Shown here piece by piece: positions 16,575-25,506 of a stretch of 47,022 nucleotides of DNA. A program made the position numbers and the translations under genes. Positions within the stretch are counted from its first letter, which is position 1. Every line of letters starts with the position of its first letter. Under the pieces are notes generated by a model. The model did not search any database and was not told the DNA's origin. It worked only from the letters and a program-made list of their open reading frames with translations. This DNA comes from an uncultured Actinomycetes bacterium (GTDB lineage Bacteria > Actinomycetota > Acidimicrobiia > Acidimicrobiales > SZUA-35), in assembly GCA_902826025.1 (NCBI GenBank), contig CADEDH010000015.1, positions 1 through 47,022 on the forward strand, read 5' to 3'.

Positions 16575-18026
16575 TCAGGCCAGTTGTGCGATGGCGGCGG
16601 AGTAGGCCCCACGGATGGCGGCGGCGTCGACCGGACGAGGTTCGACCACCTGGCCGGCGCCCAGGCTCCAGCGGGCGGCCACTGCGCCCAGGCTCTCGCC
16701 GCCTGCCACCGCGGCCGCCTGAACGCAGGCCCCGGTGGCCACGGTCTCGTCGGTGTCGGGTACCACCACGGGCCGGCCGGCCAGATCGGCCAGGGCGCGG
16801 CGGTAGGCCTCGGCCCGGGCCCCGCCCCCGGTGAGCAGCAGCCTGCCCCCGGTGACCACACCCACCCGGCCCATGGCGTCGAGCCCGTCGAGCAGGCCGC
16901 ACACCACACCCTCGTAGGCGGCCCGGGCCAGCTGGGGACGGCCCACGTCGGAGCGCAGGCCGATCACGGCCCCCGTGGCGTCGGGCCGGTTGGGTGTCCG
17001 CTCGCCATCGAAGTAGGGGACGAGCACCACCCCACCGGCACCCGGCTCGGCGGTCAGCGCCAGCAGGCTGGTCTGCTCGTGATCGAGACCGAGCAGGCGG
17101 GCCACCGCATCGGTCACCTTGGTGGCGTTGAGCGTGCACACCAGGGGCAGGAAGTGGCCGCTGGCGTCGGCGAACCCGGCCACGGCCCCGGTCGCGTCGT
17201 GGGTGGCCGTGGGGGAAACGGCGTAGACGGTGCCCGATGTCCCGATCGACACCGCCACGTCGCCCGGGCCCAGGCCGAGGCCGAGGGCCCCAGCCATGTT
17301 GTCGCCCGTGCCGGGGCCGACCACCACGCCGGGGCCCAGGCCCCGCGCCAGGGCGTCACCGGCCGTCACCCCGCCCACCGCCTCGGTGGGGGCGAGCACC
17401 TCGGGCAGCCGACGGGCCAGGTCGGCCGGGTCACCAACGAGGGCCAGCAGGTCGGGGTCGTAGCGTCCGGCCGGCGACCACCAGCCGGTGCCCGAGGCGT
17501 CGCCCCGGTCGGTCACGTGGCGCCCGGTCAGGCGCCACGTGAGGTAGTCGTGGGGGAGCATGACACGGGCCGCCCGGGCCAGGATCTGCGGTTCGTGGAC
17601 CGCCATCCAGGCCAGCTTGGTGATCGTGAACGAGGCGGTGGGCACGCTGCCGCAGGCCCCGGCCCAGCCCTCGGGGCCGAGCCGGCGGGTCAGCTCCTCG
17701 GCCTCGGGGGCCGAGGTGGTGTCGTTCCACAACTTCGCCGGCCGGAGGGGGGCGCCGGCCTCGTCCACCAGCACCAGACCGTGCTGCTGGCCGGCCACCG
17801 CTGCCGCCACCACGTCCGCCAGATGGGCCGCCACCTGATCGAGGGCGGTCAGCAGGGCCTGCCACCACGCCTCGGGATCCTGCTCGCTACAGGGCGGGGT
17901 GGTGAGCGGGTGGGGGGCCCGGCCCACGGCCACCAGGGCGCCGGTGTCGAGCCGCCGCAGCTCGACCTTGGTCGACTGGGTGGAGGAGTCGACGCCGAGC
18001 ACCAGCGGGACGGATTCTGCGGTCAT
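16575..18026 (-). CDS. xylB: xylulokinase (FGGY carbohydrate kinase)
   Basis: A 483-residue FGGY-family kinase that phosphorylates D-xylulose to xylulose 5-phosphate with ATP. Typical xylulokinase segments are LGVDSSTQSTKVEL (N-terminal phosphate loop), QQHGLV, LPHDYLTWRLTG followed by TDRGDASGTGWW, GTGDNMAGALGLG, SIGTSGTVYAV and the C-terminal LTGGGARAEAYRRAL. The ATG at 18026 overlaps the stop of the upstream aldose epimerase gene (ATGA) and GGAGAGAGG lies upstream. Pairing with a mutarotase supports sugar uptake and activation. No xylose isomerase or transporter is in the window, so a related ketose or polyol substrate cannot be excluded. Confidence 0.93.
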   Translation of the reverse strand: MTAESVPLVLGVDSSTQSTKVELRRLDTGALVAVGRAPHPLTTPPCSEQDPEAWWQALLTALDQVAAHLADVVAAAVAGQQHGLVLVDEAGAPLRPAKLWNDTTSAPEAEELTRRLGPEGWAGACGSVPTASFTITKLAWMAVHEPQILARAARVMLPHDYLTWRLTGRHVTDRGDASGTGWWSPAGRYDPDLLALVGDPADLARRLPEVLAPTEAVGGVTAGDALARGLGPGVVVGPGTGDNMAGALGLGLGPGDVAVSIGTSGTVYAVSPTATHDATGAVAGFADASGHFLPLVCTLNATKVTDAVARLLGLDHEQTSLLALTAEPGAGGVVLVPYFDGERTPNRPDATGAVIGLRSDVGRPQLARAAYEGVVCGLLDGLDAMGRVGVVTGGRLLLTGGGARAEAYRRALADLAGRPVVVPDTDETVATGACVQAAAVAGGESLGAVAARWSLGAGQVVEPRPVDAAAIRGAYSAAIAQLA

Positions 18027-18886
18027 CGGGTTGCCTCTCTCCAGTGGATCTCGAACCAGGCGGCCAGCGTCTCGCCCGGTGCCAGCTCGCAGCGGGGTCG
18101 GCGGTTCACCGCATCGGGGGCATCGGTCTGGGGTTCCACGCACAGGGCGTGGTGGGGCCGGTCGTAAACCACCCAGCAGGAGCAATTCGACGCCAGCGTC
18201 ACGTCGACCACCCCGGGCCAGCAGACCACGGGCGGCCCGGCCAGGCCGGTGAAGCAGTCGTCCCAGGGTCCGGGCGGGGGTTCGACCAGGCGTCCGGTGG
18301 GGATGCCGTCGGCGTCCAGCTCGAACATCGAGGCCGCCTCGAACCGGAGCTCGGCGTCGGCCCCGCCCACCCGTCGCCGGAACCACGGGTGCCACCCCAT
18401 CGACACCGGCATCGGCCCCGACCCGGAGGCGGCACCGTTGGTCAGCGTCAACTCCAGGCGAAGCCGGCTGGAGCTGAGCACGATCCGCTGGTCGAGCCGG
18501 GCCGGCCAGGGCCACGGGTGGCCCAGGGCGACCGTGAGGGCGGCGGCGCCGGACGAGGGCGGCTCCACCACCCGCCAGCTGTCGGCGGTGTAGGCCGTGC
18601 CGTGGATGGCGTGGGGCGGCAGGGTGAGCGGCAACTGGTGCTCCACGCCGCCGGCGGTGAAGTGGCCGTGAGCGATCCGCCCGGCCCACGGCGCCATCGG
18701 GTACAAGCCCCAGGCGATCGACTCGGGGCCGTCAGGCCCGGGGTCGGGCACATCCTGGGGCCCTACCAACAGCTCGTGCCCACCGACCGACAGTGACGAC
18801 AGGCGCCCGCCGGCCGCCGGCTCGACCACAACCGTGGCGCCCTCGGCGGCCAGCTCGATGCGCTCACCCGACGTCGTCGCGACCAC
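18023..18886 (-). CDS. aldose 1-epimerase family protein (mutarotase-like)
   Basis: A 287-residue protein of the galactose-mutarotase fold, expected to interconvert alpha and beta anomers of a sugar. Supporting segments are AWGLYPMAPWAGRI (substrate-binding Arg), LPPHAIHGTAY (catalytic His), MPVSMGWHPWFRR (second His) and CVEPQTDAPDAVNRR near the end, where the family has its catalytic Glu. The start is a GTG at 18886, 19 bases after the methyltransferase stop. It overlaps xylB by four bases, so the two are probably translationally coupled. Confidence 0.88.
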   Translation of the reverse strand: MVATTSGERIELAAEGATVVVEPAAGGRLSSLSVGGHELLVGPQDVPDPGPDGPESIAWGLYPMAPWAGRIAHGHFTAGGVEHQLPLTLPPHAIHGTAYTADSWRVVEPPSSGAAALTVALGHPWPWPARLDQRIVLSSSRLRLELTLTNGAASGSGPMPVSMGWHPWFRRRVGGADAELRFEAASMFELDADGIPTGRLVEPPPGPWDDCFTGLAGPPVVCWPGVVDVTLASNCSCWVVYDRPHHALCVEPQTDAPDAVNRRPRCELAPGETLAAWFEIHWREATR

Positions 18887-18905
18887 GGCGCCAGCCTATG
18901 GCCGC

Positions 18906-19583
18906 TCAGGCTCGGGCGGCCCAGACGGCGTACAGGGGGTCGCCGGGGGTACCGGGCGGGGTGGCCAGGCTGGCCCGGGCCTCGCCCCAGGGCCCGGTGA
19001 GCCGGAAGTACCGGGCCACGATGGCAACGTGGCCCCGGTCGTCGGTCTGGAGCCAACCGTGGATGGCCTTGGACGGGAAGCACCGGTTGGAGAAGGTGCA
19101 GCAGAACACCCCGCCCGGGGCCAGGACCCGGGCCACCTCGTCGAACACCTCGAGCGGCTGCACCAGGTAGTCGACCGAGACACAACAGGTCACAGCGTCG
19201 AACGAGCCGTCGGCGAAGGGGATGGTGGGGGAGCGGTTCAGGTCGGCCACCACCGCCCCCGCGGCCTGGGGGTTGGCCGCCAGCTCCACCGGGTTCATAC
19301 CCAGTACCACCAGCCCGGCCGGGGTCTGGCGGAAGTGCGAGATCCACGAGCTCATCACGTCGAGCACCCGACCCTGAGGGCCGAGGCCGAGGTCGGCGTA
19401 CACGGCGCCCACGGCGGCGATGGCCCGGTCGTCGATGTGGGTGACGAGGCGGGGCTGATCGTAGAAGCGGGTGTCGTCGGCGTCGTCGAAACGGCGGAAG
19501 AAGTCGGGCCCGAACGTGGCGTACCGCTCGGCGTAGGGGGCGCCGGGTCCCGGCAGGTCCGGCCGGGCCGAGGCGTCGGTCAC
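18906..19583 (-). CDS. class I SAM-dependent methyltransferase-like protein
   Basis: A 225-residue protein with a methyltransferase-like core. It has GRVLDVMSSWISHF at the position of the SAM-binding motif I, though the usual GxGxG is degenerate, then VVLGMNPVELAAN, and SFDAVTCCVSVDYLVQPLEV followed by EVARVLAPGGVFCCTFSNRC (motifs II-III and post III). Substrate unknown. The GTG at 19583 overlaps the acyl-CoA ligase stop by four bases (GTGA), so translation is likely coupled. The weak motif I leaves some doubt that it still binds SAM in the classical way. Confidence 0.75.
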   Translation of the reverse strand: MTDASARPDLPGPGAPYAERYATFGPDFFRRFDDADDTRFYDQPRLVTHIDDRAIAAVGAVYADLGLGPQGRVLDVMSSWISHFRQTPAGLVVLGMNPVELAANPQAAGAVVADLNRSPTIPFADGSFDAVTCCVSVDYLVQPLEVFDEVARVLAPGGVFCCTFSNRCFPSKAIHGWLQTDDRGHVAIVARYFRLTGPWGEARASLATPPGTPGDPLYAVWAARA

Positions 19584-21190
19584 GAGAGGTCGACCACGTC
19601 CAGGCCACCGTCGGCGTAGCGCTGGCGGAGGACCTTCTTGTCGAACTTGCCCACCGAGGTCTTGGGCACCTCCTCGATCCGGCTCCACCGCTCGGGCAGC
19701 CACCACTTGGCCACCCGCGCCTCCAGCCAGCCTTTCAGCTCGGCCGGGTCGAACTCGGACCCCTCGGCCAGCACCACGCAGGCCAGCGGCCGCTCGTCCC
19801 ACCGGTCGTCGGGGACGCCCACCACGGCCGCCTCCCGCACCGCGGGGTGCCCCATGAGGGCGTTCTCCAGGTCCACCGACGAGATCCACTCGCCGCCCGA
19901 CTTGATCACGTCCTTGGCCCGGTCGGAGATCTGGATGAAGCCGTTGGGCTCCATGGAGCCGACGTCACCGGTGCGCAGCCAGCCGTCGTGGAACTTCTCG
20001 GTGGTGGGGTCGAGGTGGTACTGGGCGGTGATCCAGGGACCCCGGATCTCGATCTCGCCCTGGGCCTGGCCGTCCCACGGCAGCTCGTTGCCGGCGTCGT
20101 CGCAGATGCGGATCTCCACGCCGGGCAGCGCTCGTCCGGTCCGCACCCGCCAGCTCATGGCGTCGGCCGGGTCGGTGTTCTTGGGCACGTGGGCGATGGC
20201 GGCCAGCGGGCTGGTCTCGGTCATACCCCAGGCCTGGAGGACGTCGACCCCGAACGTCTCCTCGAAACCCTCGATCAGGCTGCGGGGCACGGCCGAACCG
20301 CCACAGATCACGGCCCGCAACGACGACAGGTCGGCGTCGGGCCGGTTGTGGAGGATGTCGTTGAGCACGGTGGGCACGGCGCCGGAGAAGGTGGGCCGGG
20401 TGGTCTCGATGATCTCGACCAGGGGGCCGGCCTGCAGGAAGCCCTGAGGCATGACGAGATCGGCCCCCACGGCCCAGCCGGCATACGGCATGCCCCAGGC
20501 GTTGGCGTGGAACATGGGCACGATCAGCAGCATGCGATCGTGCTGCGACAGGCTCATGGCCTGGGCCGAGGTGATGCCGAAGGTGTGCAGGTAGGTCGAC
20601 CGGTGGGAGTAGACGACGCCCTTGGGGTTGCCGGTGGTGCCGCTCGTGTAACACATGGCGGCGGCCGACCGTTCGTCGACGTAGGGGTAGTCGTAGCCTG
20701 GCTGCTCGGCCGCCAACAGGGTCTCGTAGTCGAGCGTGGGGCCGAGGCCGGAGGTGTCGCCCGAGCCGAAGGTGATGATGTGGCGCACGGTGGTGAGCTC
20801 GTGGCGGACCTTGGCCAGCAGGGGGGCGATCGAGGCGTCGACGATCAGCACCTCGTCCTCGGCGTGGTTGACCACGTAGCTCAGCTGCTCGGGGAACAAC
20901 CGGATGTTGAGCGTGTGGAGCACCGCCCCCATCGACGGCACGGCCAGGTAGGCCTCGAGATGGTGCTGGTTGTTCCAGGCGAACGTGCCCACCCGGGTGC
21001 CGTCGGTGACCCCGAGGCGGGCCAGGGCGGCGGCCAGCTGATCGGCCCGGTCTCCGACCTGGGCGAAGGTGGCGGTGACGGGCCCGTTCTCGGTCCAGGT
21101 GATCACCTGGGAGTCGGCGTGGACCCGCCGGCCGTGGAGGAACAGATGCCGTATCCCGAGGGGGAAGTCCTGCATCGTGCTCTGCATCAT
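19580..21190 (-). CDS. medium/long-chain fatty-acid-CoA ligase (AMP-forming)
   Basis: A 536-residue adenylate-forming enzyme that activates a carboxylic acid to its CoA thioester via an acyl-AMP. Motifs in order are MCYTSGTTGNPKGVVYSH (P-loop), MFHANAWGMPY, QAWGMTETSPLA, GWLRTGDVG with the following ISDRAKDVIKSGGEWIS hinge, and the C-terminal catalytic Lys in PKTSVGKFDKK. The pattern is that of medium- to long-chain ligases (AlkK/FadD-like). AGGAG lies 10 bases before the ATG pair at 21190/21187. It is 90 bases downstream of a short-chain dehydrogenase and directly coupled to a methyltransferase gene. Confidence 0.93.
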   Translation of the reverse strand: MMQSTMQDFPLGIRHLFLHGRRVHADSQVITWTENGPVTATFAQVGDRADQLAAALARLGVTDGTRVGTFAWNNQHHLEAYLAVPSMGAVLHTLNIRLFPEQLSYVVNHAEDEVLIVDASIAPLLAKVRHELTTVRHIITFGSGDTSGLGPTLDYETLLAAEQPGYDYPYVDERSAAAMCYTSGTTGNPKGVVYSHRSTYLHTFGITSAQAMSLSQHDRMLLIVPMFHANAWGMPYAGWAVGADLVMPQGFLQAGPLVEIIETTRPTFSGAVPTVLNDILHNRPDADLSSLRAVICGGSAVPRSLIEGFEETFGVDVLQAWGMTETSPLAAIAHVPKNTDPADAMSWRVRTGRALPGVEIRICDDAGNELPWDGQAQGEIEIRGPWITAQYHLDPTTEKFHDGWLRTGDVGSMEPNGFIQISDRAKDVIKSGGEWISSVDLENALMGHPAVREAAVVGVPDDRWDERPLACVVLAEGSEFDPAELKGWLEARVAKWWLPERWSRIEEVPKTSVGKFDKKVLRQRYADGGLDVVDLS

Positions 21191-21280
21191 CTCGTCTCAC
21201 TTCTCCTGATGGCGAACTGCGTCCATGGTACCGCTCCCGTCCCGGAGGCTCCGGCGACGGGGCGCCGGCCCCGCTGGGGT

Positions 21281-22036
21281 TCACGCCATGGTGAGGCCGC
21301 CCGAGACCGACAGGGTCTGGCCGGTGATGAAGCCGGCGTCTTCGGAGGCGAGGTAGGCCACAGCCGAGGCCACCTCCTCGGGGCGGCCCAGGCGCTTCAT
21401 GGGCACGGCCCGGGTCATGGCCCCGATCACCTTGTCGCCATCGGCGCTGGCGTCAACGATCTCGTCGAGCAGGGGGGTGGCGGTGGGCCCCGGGCACACG
21501 GTGTTGACCGTGACCCCGAACCGGGCCACCTCCCGGGCGATGGTCTTGGTGAAGGCGATCACGCCGCCCTTGGCCCCGGAGTAGACGGCCTCCAGCGAGC
21601 TGCCGACGCGGCCGGCGTCGGACCCGATGTTCACGATCCGCCCGAACCGGGCCTCCACCATGGCCGGCAGGCAGGCGTGCACCGTGCGCAGCACGCCTTT
21701 GTAGTTGATCTCGATGATCCTGTCCCAGAAGTCCTCGTCGGTGTCGAGGAAGGGCTTCAGCTCGTCCCAGCCGGCGCAGTTGACCAGGATCTCCACCGGC
21801 CCCAGTTCGTCAACCACGGCGTGCAGCCCCTGCTGCACCGAGTCGGAGCTGGTGACGTCCATGGTGACGGCCAGGGCCCGACCGCCGGCAGTGGTGATGG
21901 CCTCCACCGTGTCGGCCGCCTCGGTGGCCCGGAGGTCGGCCACGGCCACCACCCGTCCGTCGGCCGCCAGGGCCAGGGCGATCTCCCGCCCGATGCCGCG
22001 GCCCCCGCCGGTCACCACTGCCACTCGCTCGGTCAT
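21281..22036 (-). CDS. short-chain dehydrogenase/reductase, BadH-like
   Basis: A 251-residue classical SDR. TGGGRGIG (residues 9-16) binds the cofactor, NCAG is at 86-89, and the catalytic Ser139, Tyr152 and Lys156 are present (YSGAKGG). The stretch around INYKGVLRTVHACLPAMV and NIGSDAGRVGSS resembles 2-hydroxycyclohexanecarboxyl-CoA dehydrogenase (BadH) and 3-hydroxyacyl dehydrogenases, so a hydroxyacyl-CoA substrate is likely. Asp34 after the second strand suggests NAD preference. The ATG at 22036 is chosen because GAGGAG lies upstream and the fold starts immediately. The neighbouring acyl-CoA ligase supports a role in carboxylic-acid breakdown. Confidence 0.9.
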   Translation of the reverse strand: MTERVAVVTGGGRGIGREIALALAADGRVVAVADLRATEAADTVEAITTAGGRALAVTMDVTSSDSVQQGLHAVVDELGPVEILVNCAGWDELKPFLDTDEDFWDRIIEINYKGVLRTVHACLPAMVEARFGRIVNIGSDAGRVGSSLEAVYSGAKGGVIAFTKTIAREVARFGVTVNTVCPGPTATPLLDEIVDASADGDKVIGAMTRAVPMKRLGRPEEVASAVAYLASEDAGFITGQTLSVSGGLTMA

Positions 22037-22214
22037 GCCTCTGCTCTCCTCACCGGTACGCATCCGGATGTGCGAATCGTCGTTGCCGGTGCCAACCTAA
22101 CGGTCAGGGCGACACCGGACCCAGCGGACCCATCCCAGGGCCAGCGGGAACGGGGGCGCCCTGACGATCCCGGCGCGGGTAGCTGCTGTAGGATCCCCGT
22201 CCAGGACATCACCC
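22037..22214. promoter_or_regulatory. divergent promoter region, SDR gene / glnX-like gene
   Basis: 178 bases between divergent genes. On the plus strand TAGGAT (22189-22194) is a likely -10 box for the glnX-like gene, followed by AGGA and then the ATG at 22215. On the minus strand TAGGTT (22094-22099) could be the -10 of the SDR operon, leaving a leader of about 50 bases with GAGGAG before the ATG at 22036. No -35 elements stand out. Confidence 0.35.
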
Positions 22215-23612
22215 ATGACCACATCTGTCGCCCCCGGCCCTCCCGTCACGCCGCCCGCCGCACCTCCGTCGGTGACACCACCCGCCCCGAGCCCAGCCGC
22301 GGCTCCCGGCGTCTCTGCGTCGTCCCTTCCCACGGTCCGCCAGCGACTGGCCGAGCTCACCACCACCACCCCGGGCCGCCTCCGGGTGGAGTCGGTCCTG
22401 CTCGTCGCCCTCGCCCTGATCGCCGGCCTGTTCACCGGTTGGGTGGTGAACGGCCGACTGGGCGCCACGAACCGCATCGCCGAGGAGAACGTTCCGGTCA
22501 TCGTCAGCGCCCGCCAGGTCCAGACCGGCCTGGCCGAGGCCAACGCCGCCGCCGCCACCGCCTTCCTGGCCGGCGGAGTGGAGAACGCCGACCAACGCCA
22601 GCTCTACGAAGACTCGATCGCCGCGGTGGGCCGGGAGATGGAGAACGCGGCCCGCCTCACCGGAGACGATCAGGAGGCCCACGACGCCCTCCAGACGCTC
22701 ACCAGTGGACTGCCGGTCTACAGCGGGCTGATCGAACAGGCCCGGGCGAACAATCGCCAGGGCTTCCCGGTCAGCGCCGCCTACCTCAACGCCGCCTCCC
22801 GCCTGCTCGACGAACAGCTCTTCCCCGCCACCGACGTGGTGGCCAACCGGGCGGCCGAGCGGTACCGCTCCGCCTACGACGACCAGCGGGGCGTCAGCCT
22901 CGTGCTGGCCGTGGCGGCGGTGGGTCTGAACCTGCTGGTGATCCTGCTCCTGGTGCGGCTGCTGCTGCAGCTCCAGCGACGGTTCAAACGCACCCTGAAC
23001 CTGCCCCTGCTGGTGGCGCTCGGGGTGGCCGTGGCCCTCACCGGGTGGCTGGTGTCGGGCCTCACCCGGCAGTCGTCACATCTGGCGGTGGCCCGAACCG
23101 ACGGCTACCAGGGCACCCGCCTCTATCTCGATGCCCGGGGGGCGGCCTTCGGAGCCAAGGCCGACGAGGCCCGTTACCTGCTGGCCCGGGGCGCCGGCCA
23201 GAGCTTCGAAGCCGACTTCCTCTCCCGGGCCGGCCAGTTCGACGACCTGGCGGCCGCCCTCGACGACCATGTGGCCGCCAACGGAGGATCGGCGGCCCGG
23301 GCCGACGCCGACGCCACCACCGCCGCCTGGGACCGCTACGTGCAGAGCCACGCCGGACTCATCGAGTTGGACGCCCAGGGTGAGCGCTCGGCGGCGGTGA
23401 CCGCCGCCCTCAGCGAGGCCACCCCGGCCTTTGCCGCCTTCGACGATGCCAGCTCCACCGCCCTGGATCACCAGCAGGCGGAGTTCGCCTCTGAGATGGA
23501 CCAGGCGGCCGGATCGCTGGGCGGGCTGCGCCTCGGCGCCCTTCTCGGTGCGGTGCTCCTGGCGGCAGCCGGCGCCTACGGCGTCCAGCAGAGGATCAAC
23601 GAGTACCGATGA
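22215..23612 (+). CDS. glnX: GlnX-like four-span membrane sensor protein
   Basis: A 465-residue membrane protein. It has a Pro-rich cytoplasmic N-terminus, transmembrane helices at about 59-80, 226-252, 263-284 and 438-457, and two helical extracytoplasmic regions (81-225 and 285-437) that look like a duplicated sensor fold. It is followed, with an ATGA overlap, by a solute-binding lipoprotein. In mycobacteria and corynebacteria the pair GlnX (membrane) and GlnH (amino-acid-binding lipoprotein) passes an aspartate/glutamate signal to the kinase PknG. Length, topology and gene order match that arrangement, but the assignment rests on architecture and not on a sequence comparison. No pknG is found in this window. 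Confidence 0.65.
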   Translation: MTTSVAPGPPVTPPAAPPSVTPPAPSPAAAPGVSASSLPTVRQRLAELTTTTPGRLRVESVLLVALALIAGLFTGWVVNGRLGATNRIAEENVPVIVSARQVQTGLAEANAAAATAFLAGGVENADQRQLYEDSIAAVGREMENAARLTGDDQEAHDALQTLTSGLPVYSGLIEQARANNRQGFPVSAAYLNAASRLLDEQLFPATDVVANRAAERYRSAYDDQRGVSLVLAVAAVGLNLLVILLLVRLLLQLQRRFKRTLNLPLLVALGVAVALTGWLVSGLTRQSSHLAVARTDGYQGTRLYLDARGAAFGAKADEARYLLARGAGQSFEADFLSRAGQFDDLAAALDDHVAANGGSAARADADATTAAWDRYVQSHAGLIELDAQGERSAAVTAALSEATPAFAAFDDASSTALDHQQAEFASEMDQAAGSLGGLRLGALLGAVLLAAAGAYGVQQRINEYR

Positions 23613-24601
23613 CCGAGCGTTCCGCCCGCCGATCCACCCGCTGGTTGCTCCTGGCAGTGGCGGCAAGCCTCTTCGCCGCCGCCTGCGGCACCACCAGCGA
23701 GGAGCCGTTCGCCTCCAACCCCACCACCGACGGGGGTGGGGGTGGCGGGGCGTCCACCACGGCGCCGTCGCCCGACCCGGCGTGCGACACGAGCGCCCCC
23801 GAGCGGAGCCTCGCCCCCGACGAGGGGGCGCTACCCCCGCCGGGCCAGATGCCGGCCGGCAGCACCATGGCCCAGATCCAGGCCGACGGGAAGCTGGTGG
23901 CGGGGGTCGGGGCTGACACCCTGCTGTTCGGGTACCTCAATCCGAAGTCGGGAGATATCGAGGGGTTCGACGTGGAGATGGCCCGCCTCGTGGCCAGAGC
24001 CATCTTCGGCACCGACGTCGGGCACCTCGATCTGATCCCGCTGCAGAGCTCGCAGCGCATCCCCCGGCTGGAGGCGGGCGACGTCGACCTCGTGGTCAAG
24101 ACGATGACGATCAACTGCGACCGGTGGGGCAAGATCAACTTCTCGTCGGTCTATTACAACTCGGCCCAGCGGTTGCTGGTGCGGGCCGGCTCGCCGTTCA
24201 AGGAGCTCGACGACGCCATCGACGCCGGGGCCACGATCTGCGCCGTGTCCGGCACCACCTCCCTCGATCTGCTCAACACCGAGGGGGCGAAGGTGACCGA
24301 GGTGGGCGACTGGACCGACTGCCTGGTCGAGTTCCAGGCCGGCCGGGTCGACGGGATCTCAACCGACGACACCATCCTGGCCGGCCTCAGCACCCAGGAC
24401 CCGTACGCCGGCATCGAAGGCCGGAAGCTCAGCTCCGAGCCCTATGGAATCGCTCTGCCCAAGGGGGCCGACGACTTCACCCGGTTCGTCAACGCCGTGC
24501 TGCAGCAGGCCCGGGAAGACGGCACCTGGCAGGCGCTGTACGACCAGTGGCTGGCGACCACCCTCGGCCCCAGCACACCACCGGCGGCCTCCTACCGTTA
24601 G
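23609..24601 (+). CDS. glnH: GlnH-like amino-acid-binding lipoprotein
   Basis: A 330-residue lipoprotein. Its signal peptide ends in the lipobox LFAAAC (Cys26), then a Gly/Thr/Pro linker, then a type-II periplasmic binding domain of the polar amino-acid class. Visible segments are KLVAGVGADTLLFGYLNPK, EGFDVEMARLVARAIFG, GDVDLVVKTMTINCDR and the hinge-region ICAVSGTTSLDLL. The ligand is probably glutamate, aspartate or glutamine, by family. The absence of ABC permease and ATPase genes nearby, and the overlap with the membrane sensor gene, favour a sensing role over transport. The stop codon overlaps the convergent methyltransferase stop. Confidence 0.8.
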   Translation: MTERSARRSTRWLLLAVAASLFAAACGTTSEEPFASNPTTDGGGGGGASTTAPSPDPACDTSAPERSLAPDEGALPPPGQMPAGSTMAQIQADGKLVAGVGADTLLFGYLNPKSGDIEGFDVEMARLVARAIFGTDVGHLDLIPLQSSQRIPRLEAGDVDLVVKTMTINCDRWGKINFSSVYYNSAQRLLVRAGSPFKELDDAIDAGATICAVSGTTSLDLLNTEGAKVTEVGDWTDCLVEFQAGRVDGISTDDTILAGLSTQDPYAGIEGRKLSSEPYGIALPKGADDFTRFVNAVLQQAREDGTWQALYDQWLATTLGPSTPPAASYR

Positions 24602-25506
24602 CCCGGTGTCAGGGAGCGGCGGGCCTGGCGGACGGCGTAGAAAGCGATGGCGGCGGCCGATCCGACGTTGATCGAGTCGACCCGGCCCGCCATCGGTATA
24701 CGGAGCCGGTGGTCGGCGGCGGCCAGCGTGGCCGGGGTGAGCCCCGGCCCCTCGGCCCCCAGCACCAGCGCCACCCGCTCGTCGGCCCCCAGCACCAGCT
24801 CGCCGATGTCGTCGGCGTCGGCGGCGGGGGTGAGGGCGAGAATCGTCACGCCGGCGTCGTGCACCGACGCCAGGCCTTCGGGCAGATGGTCGAGCCGGGC
24901 ATAGGGGAGGGCGAAGGCCTCGCCCATCGACACCCGGGCCGACCGGCGGTACAGCGGATCGCAGCAGGTGGGATCGAGCAGGAACGCCTCCACCCCGAGC
25001 CCCGCCGCGGCCCGGAGGATCACACCCATGTTGGTGGGGTTGTTCACGCCCTCCAGGAGCGCGAAGGTGCGGGGCGGAGGGTCGCCAGCCGGGCCGGCCA
25101 GCACCTCGGCCGCCGTGGGCACCGGGCGGCGGTGGAAGCAGGCCAGCATCCCCCGGTGCAGGTGGTAGCCCGTGATCCGCTGCAGCACCTCGGGGCCGGC
25201 GGCGTACACCGGCACGTCGTCGCCCACGGCCTCGGGCAGGGGCTTGGTCCGGCGCCCGTCGACCAGGATGCCGTGGAGCCGGTACCCGGCGAGCAGGGCC
25301 CGCTCCACCACCAGATCGCCTTCCGACACGAACACCCCGTCCATGTCGCCGCCCTTGCGCTCCCGCCGCTGGCGCAGCACATGATCACGCAGGCCCTGGA
25401 AGATGTGGATGCGGGGATCGTCGGGGTCGATCACCGGGATCACGGTGCCCCGGCCCAGCTGAGACCCGAGCGATCCGAGCGACCCGAGGTCTGGGCCGGG
25501 TGCCAT
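24598..25506 (-). CDS. TrmH/SpoU family RNA 2'-O-methyltransferase
   Basis: A 302-residue SPOUT methyltransferase that should methylate a ribose in rRNA or tRNA using SAM. The three SpoU motifs are present: LEGVNNPTNMGVILRAAAGL, VLGAEGPGLTPATL and IPMAGRVDSINVGSAAAIAF. They form the trefoil-knot SAM site; an N-terminal RNA-binding portion precedes them. The ATG at 25506 is preferred because TACGCT, a -10-like box, lies 8 bases upstream and the sequence above is non-coding in character. A Leu-Gly-Ser triplet repeat sits near the N-terminus. The target nucleotide cannot be told from sequence. Confidence 0.92.
   Translation of the reverse strand: MAPGPDLGSLGSLGSQLGRGTVIPVIDPDDPRIHIFQGLRDHVLRQRRERKGGDMDGVFVSEGDLVVERALLAGYRLHGILVDGRRTKPLPEAVGDDVPVYAAGPEVLQRITGYHLHRGMLACFHRRPVPTAAEVLAGPAGDPPPRTFALLEGVNNPTNMGVILRAAAGLGVEAFLLDPTCCDPLYRRSARVSMGEAFALPYARLDHLPEGLASVHDAGVTILALTPAADADDIGELVLGADERVALVLGAEGPGLTPATLAAADHRLRIPMAGRVDSINVGSAAAIAFYAVRQARRSLTPG

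Noticed and set aside
19847..23383. Open frame of about 1180 codons on the plus strand across acyl-CoA ligase, SDR and the glnX-like gene
   Set aside because: Antisense or out of frame to three supported genes; no recognisable domain.
23609..24601. GlnH-like lipoprotein as part of an ABC amino-acid importer
   Set aside because: No permease or ATPase gene lies nearby; the coupled partner is a four-span protein without transporter motifs.
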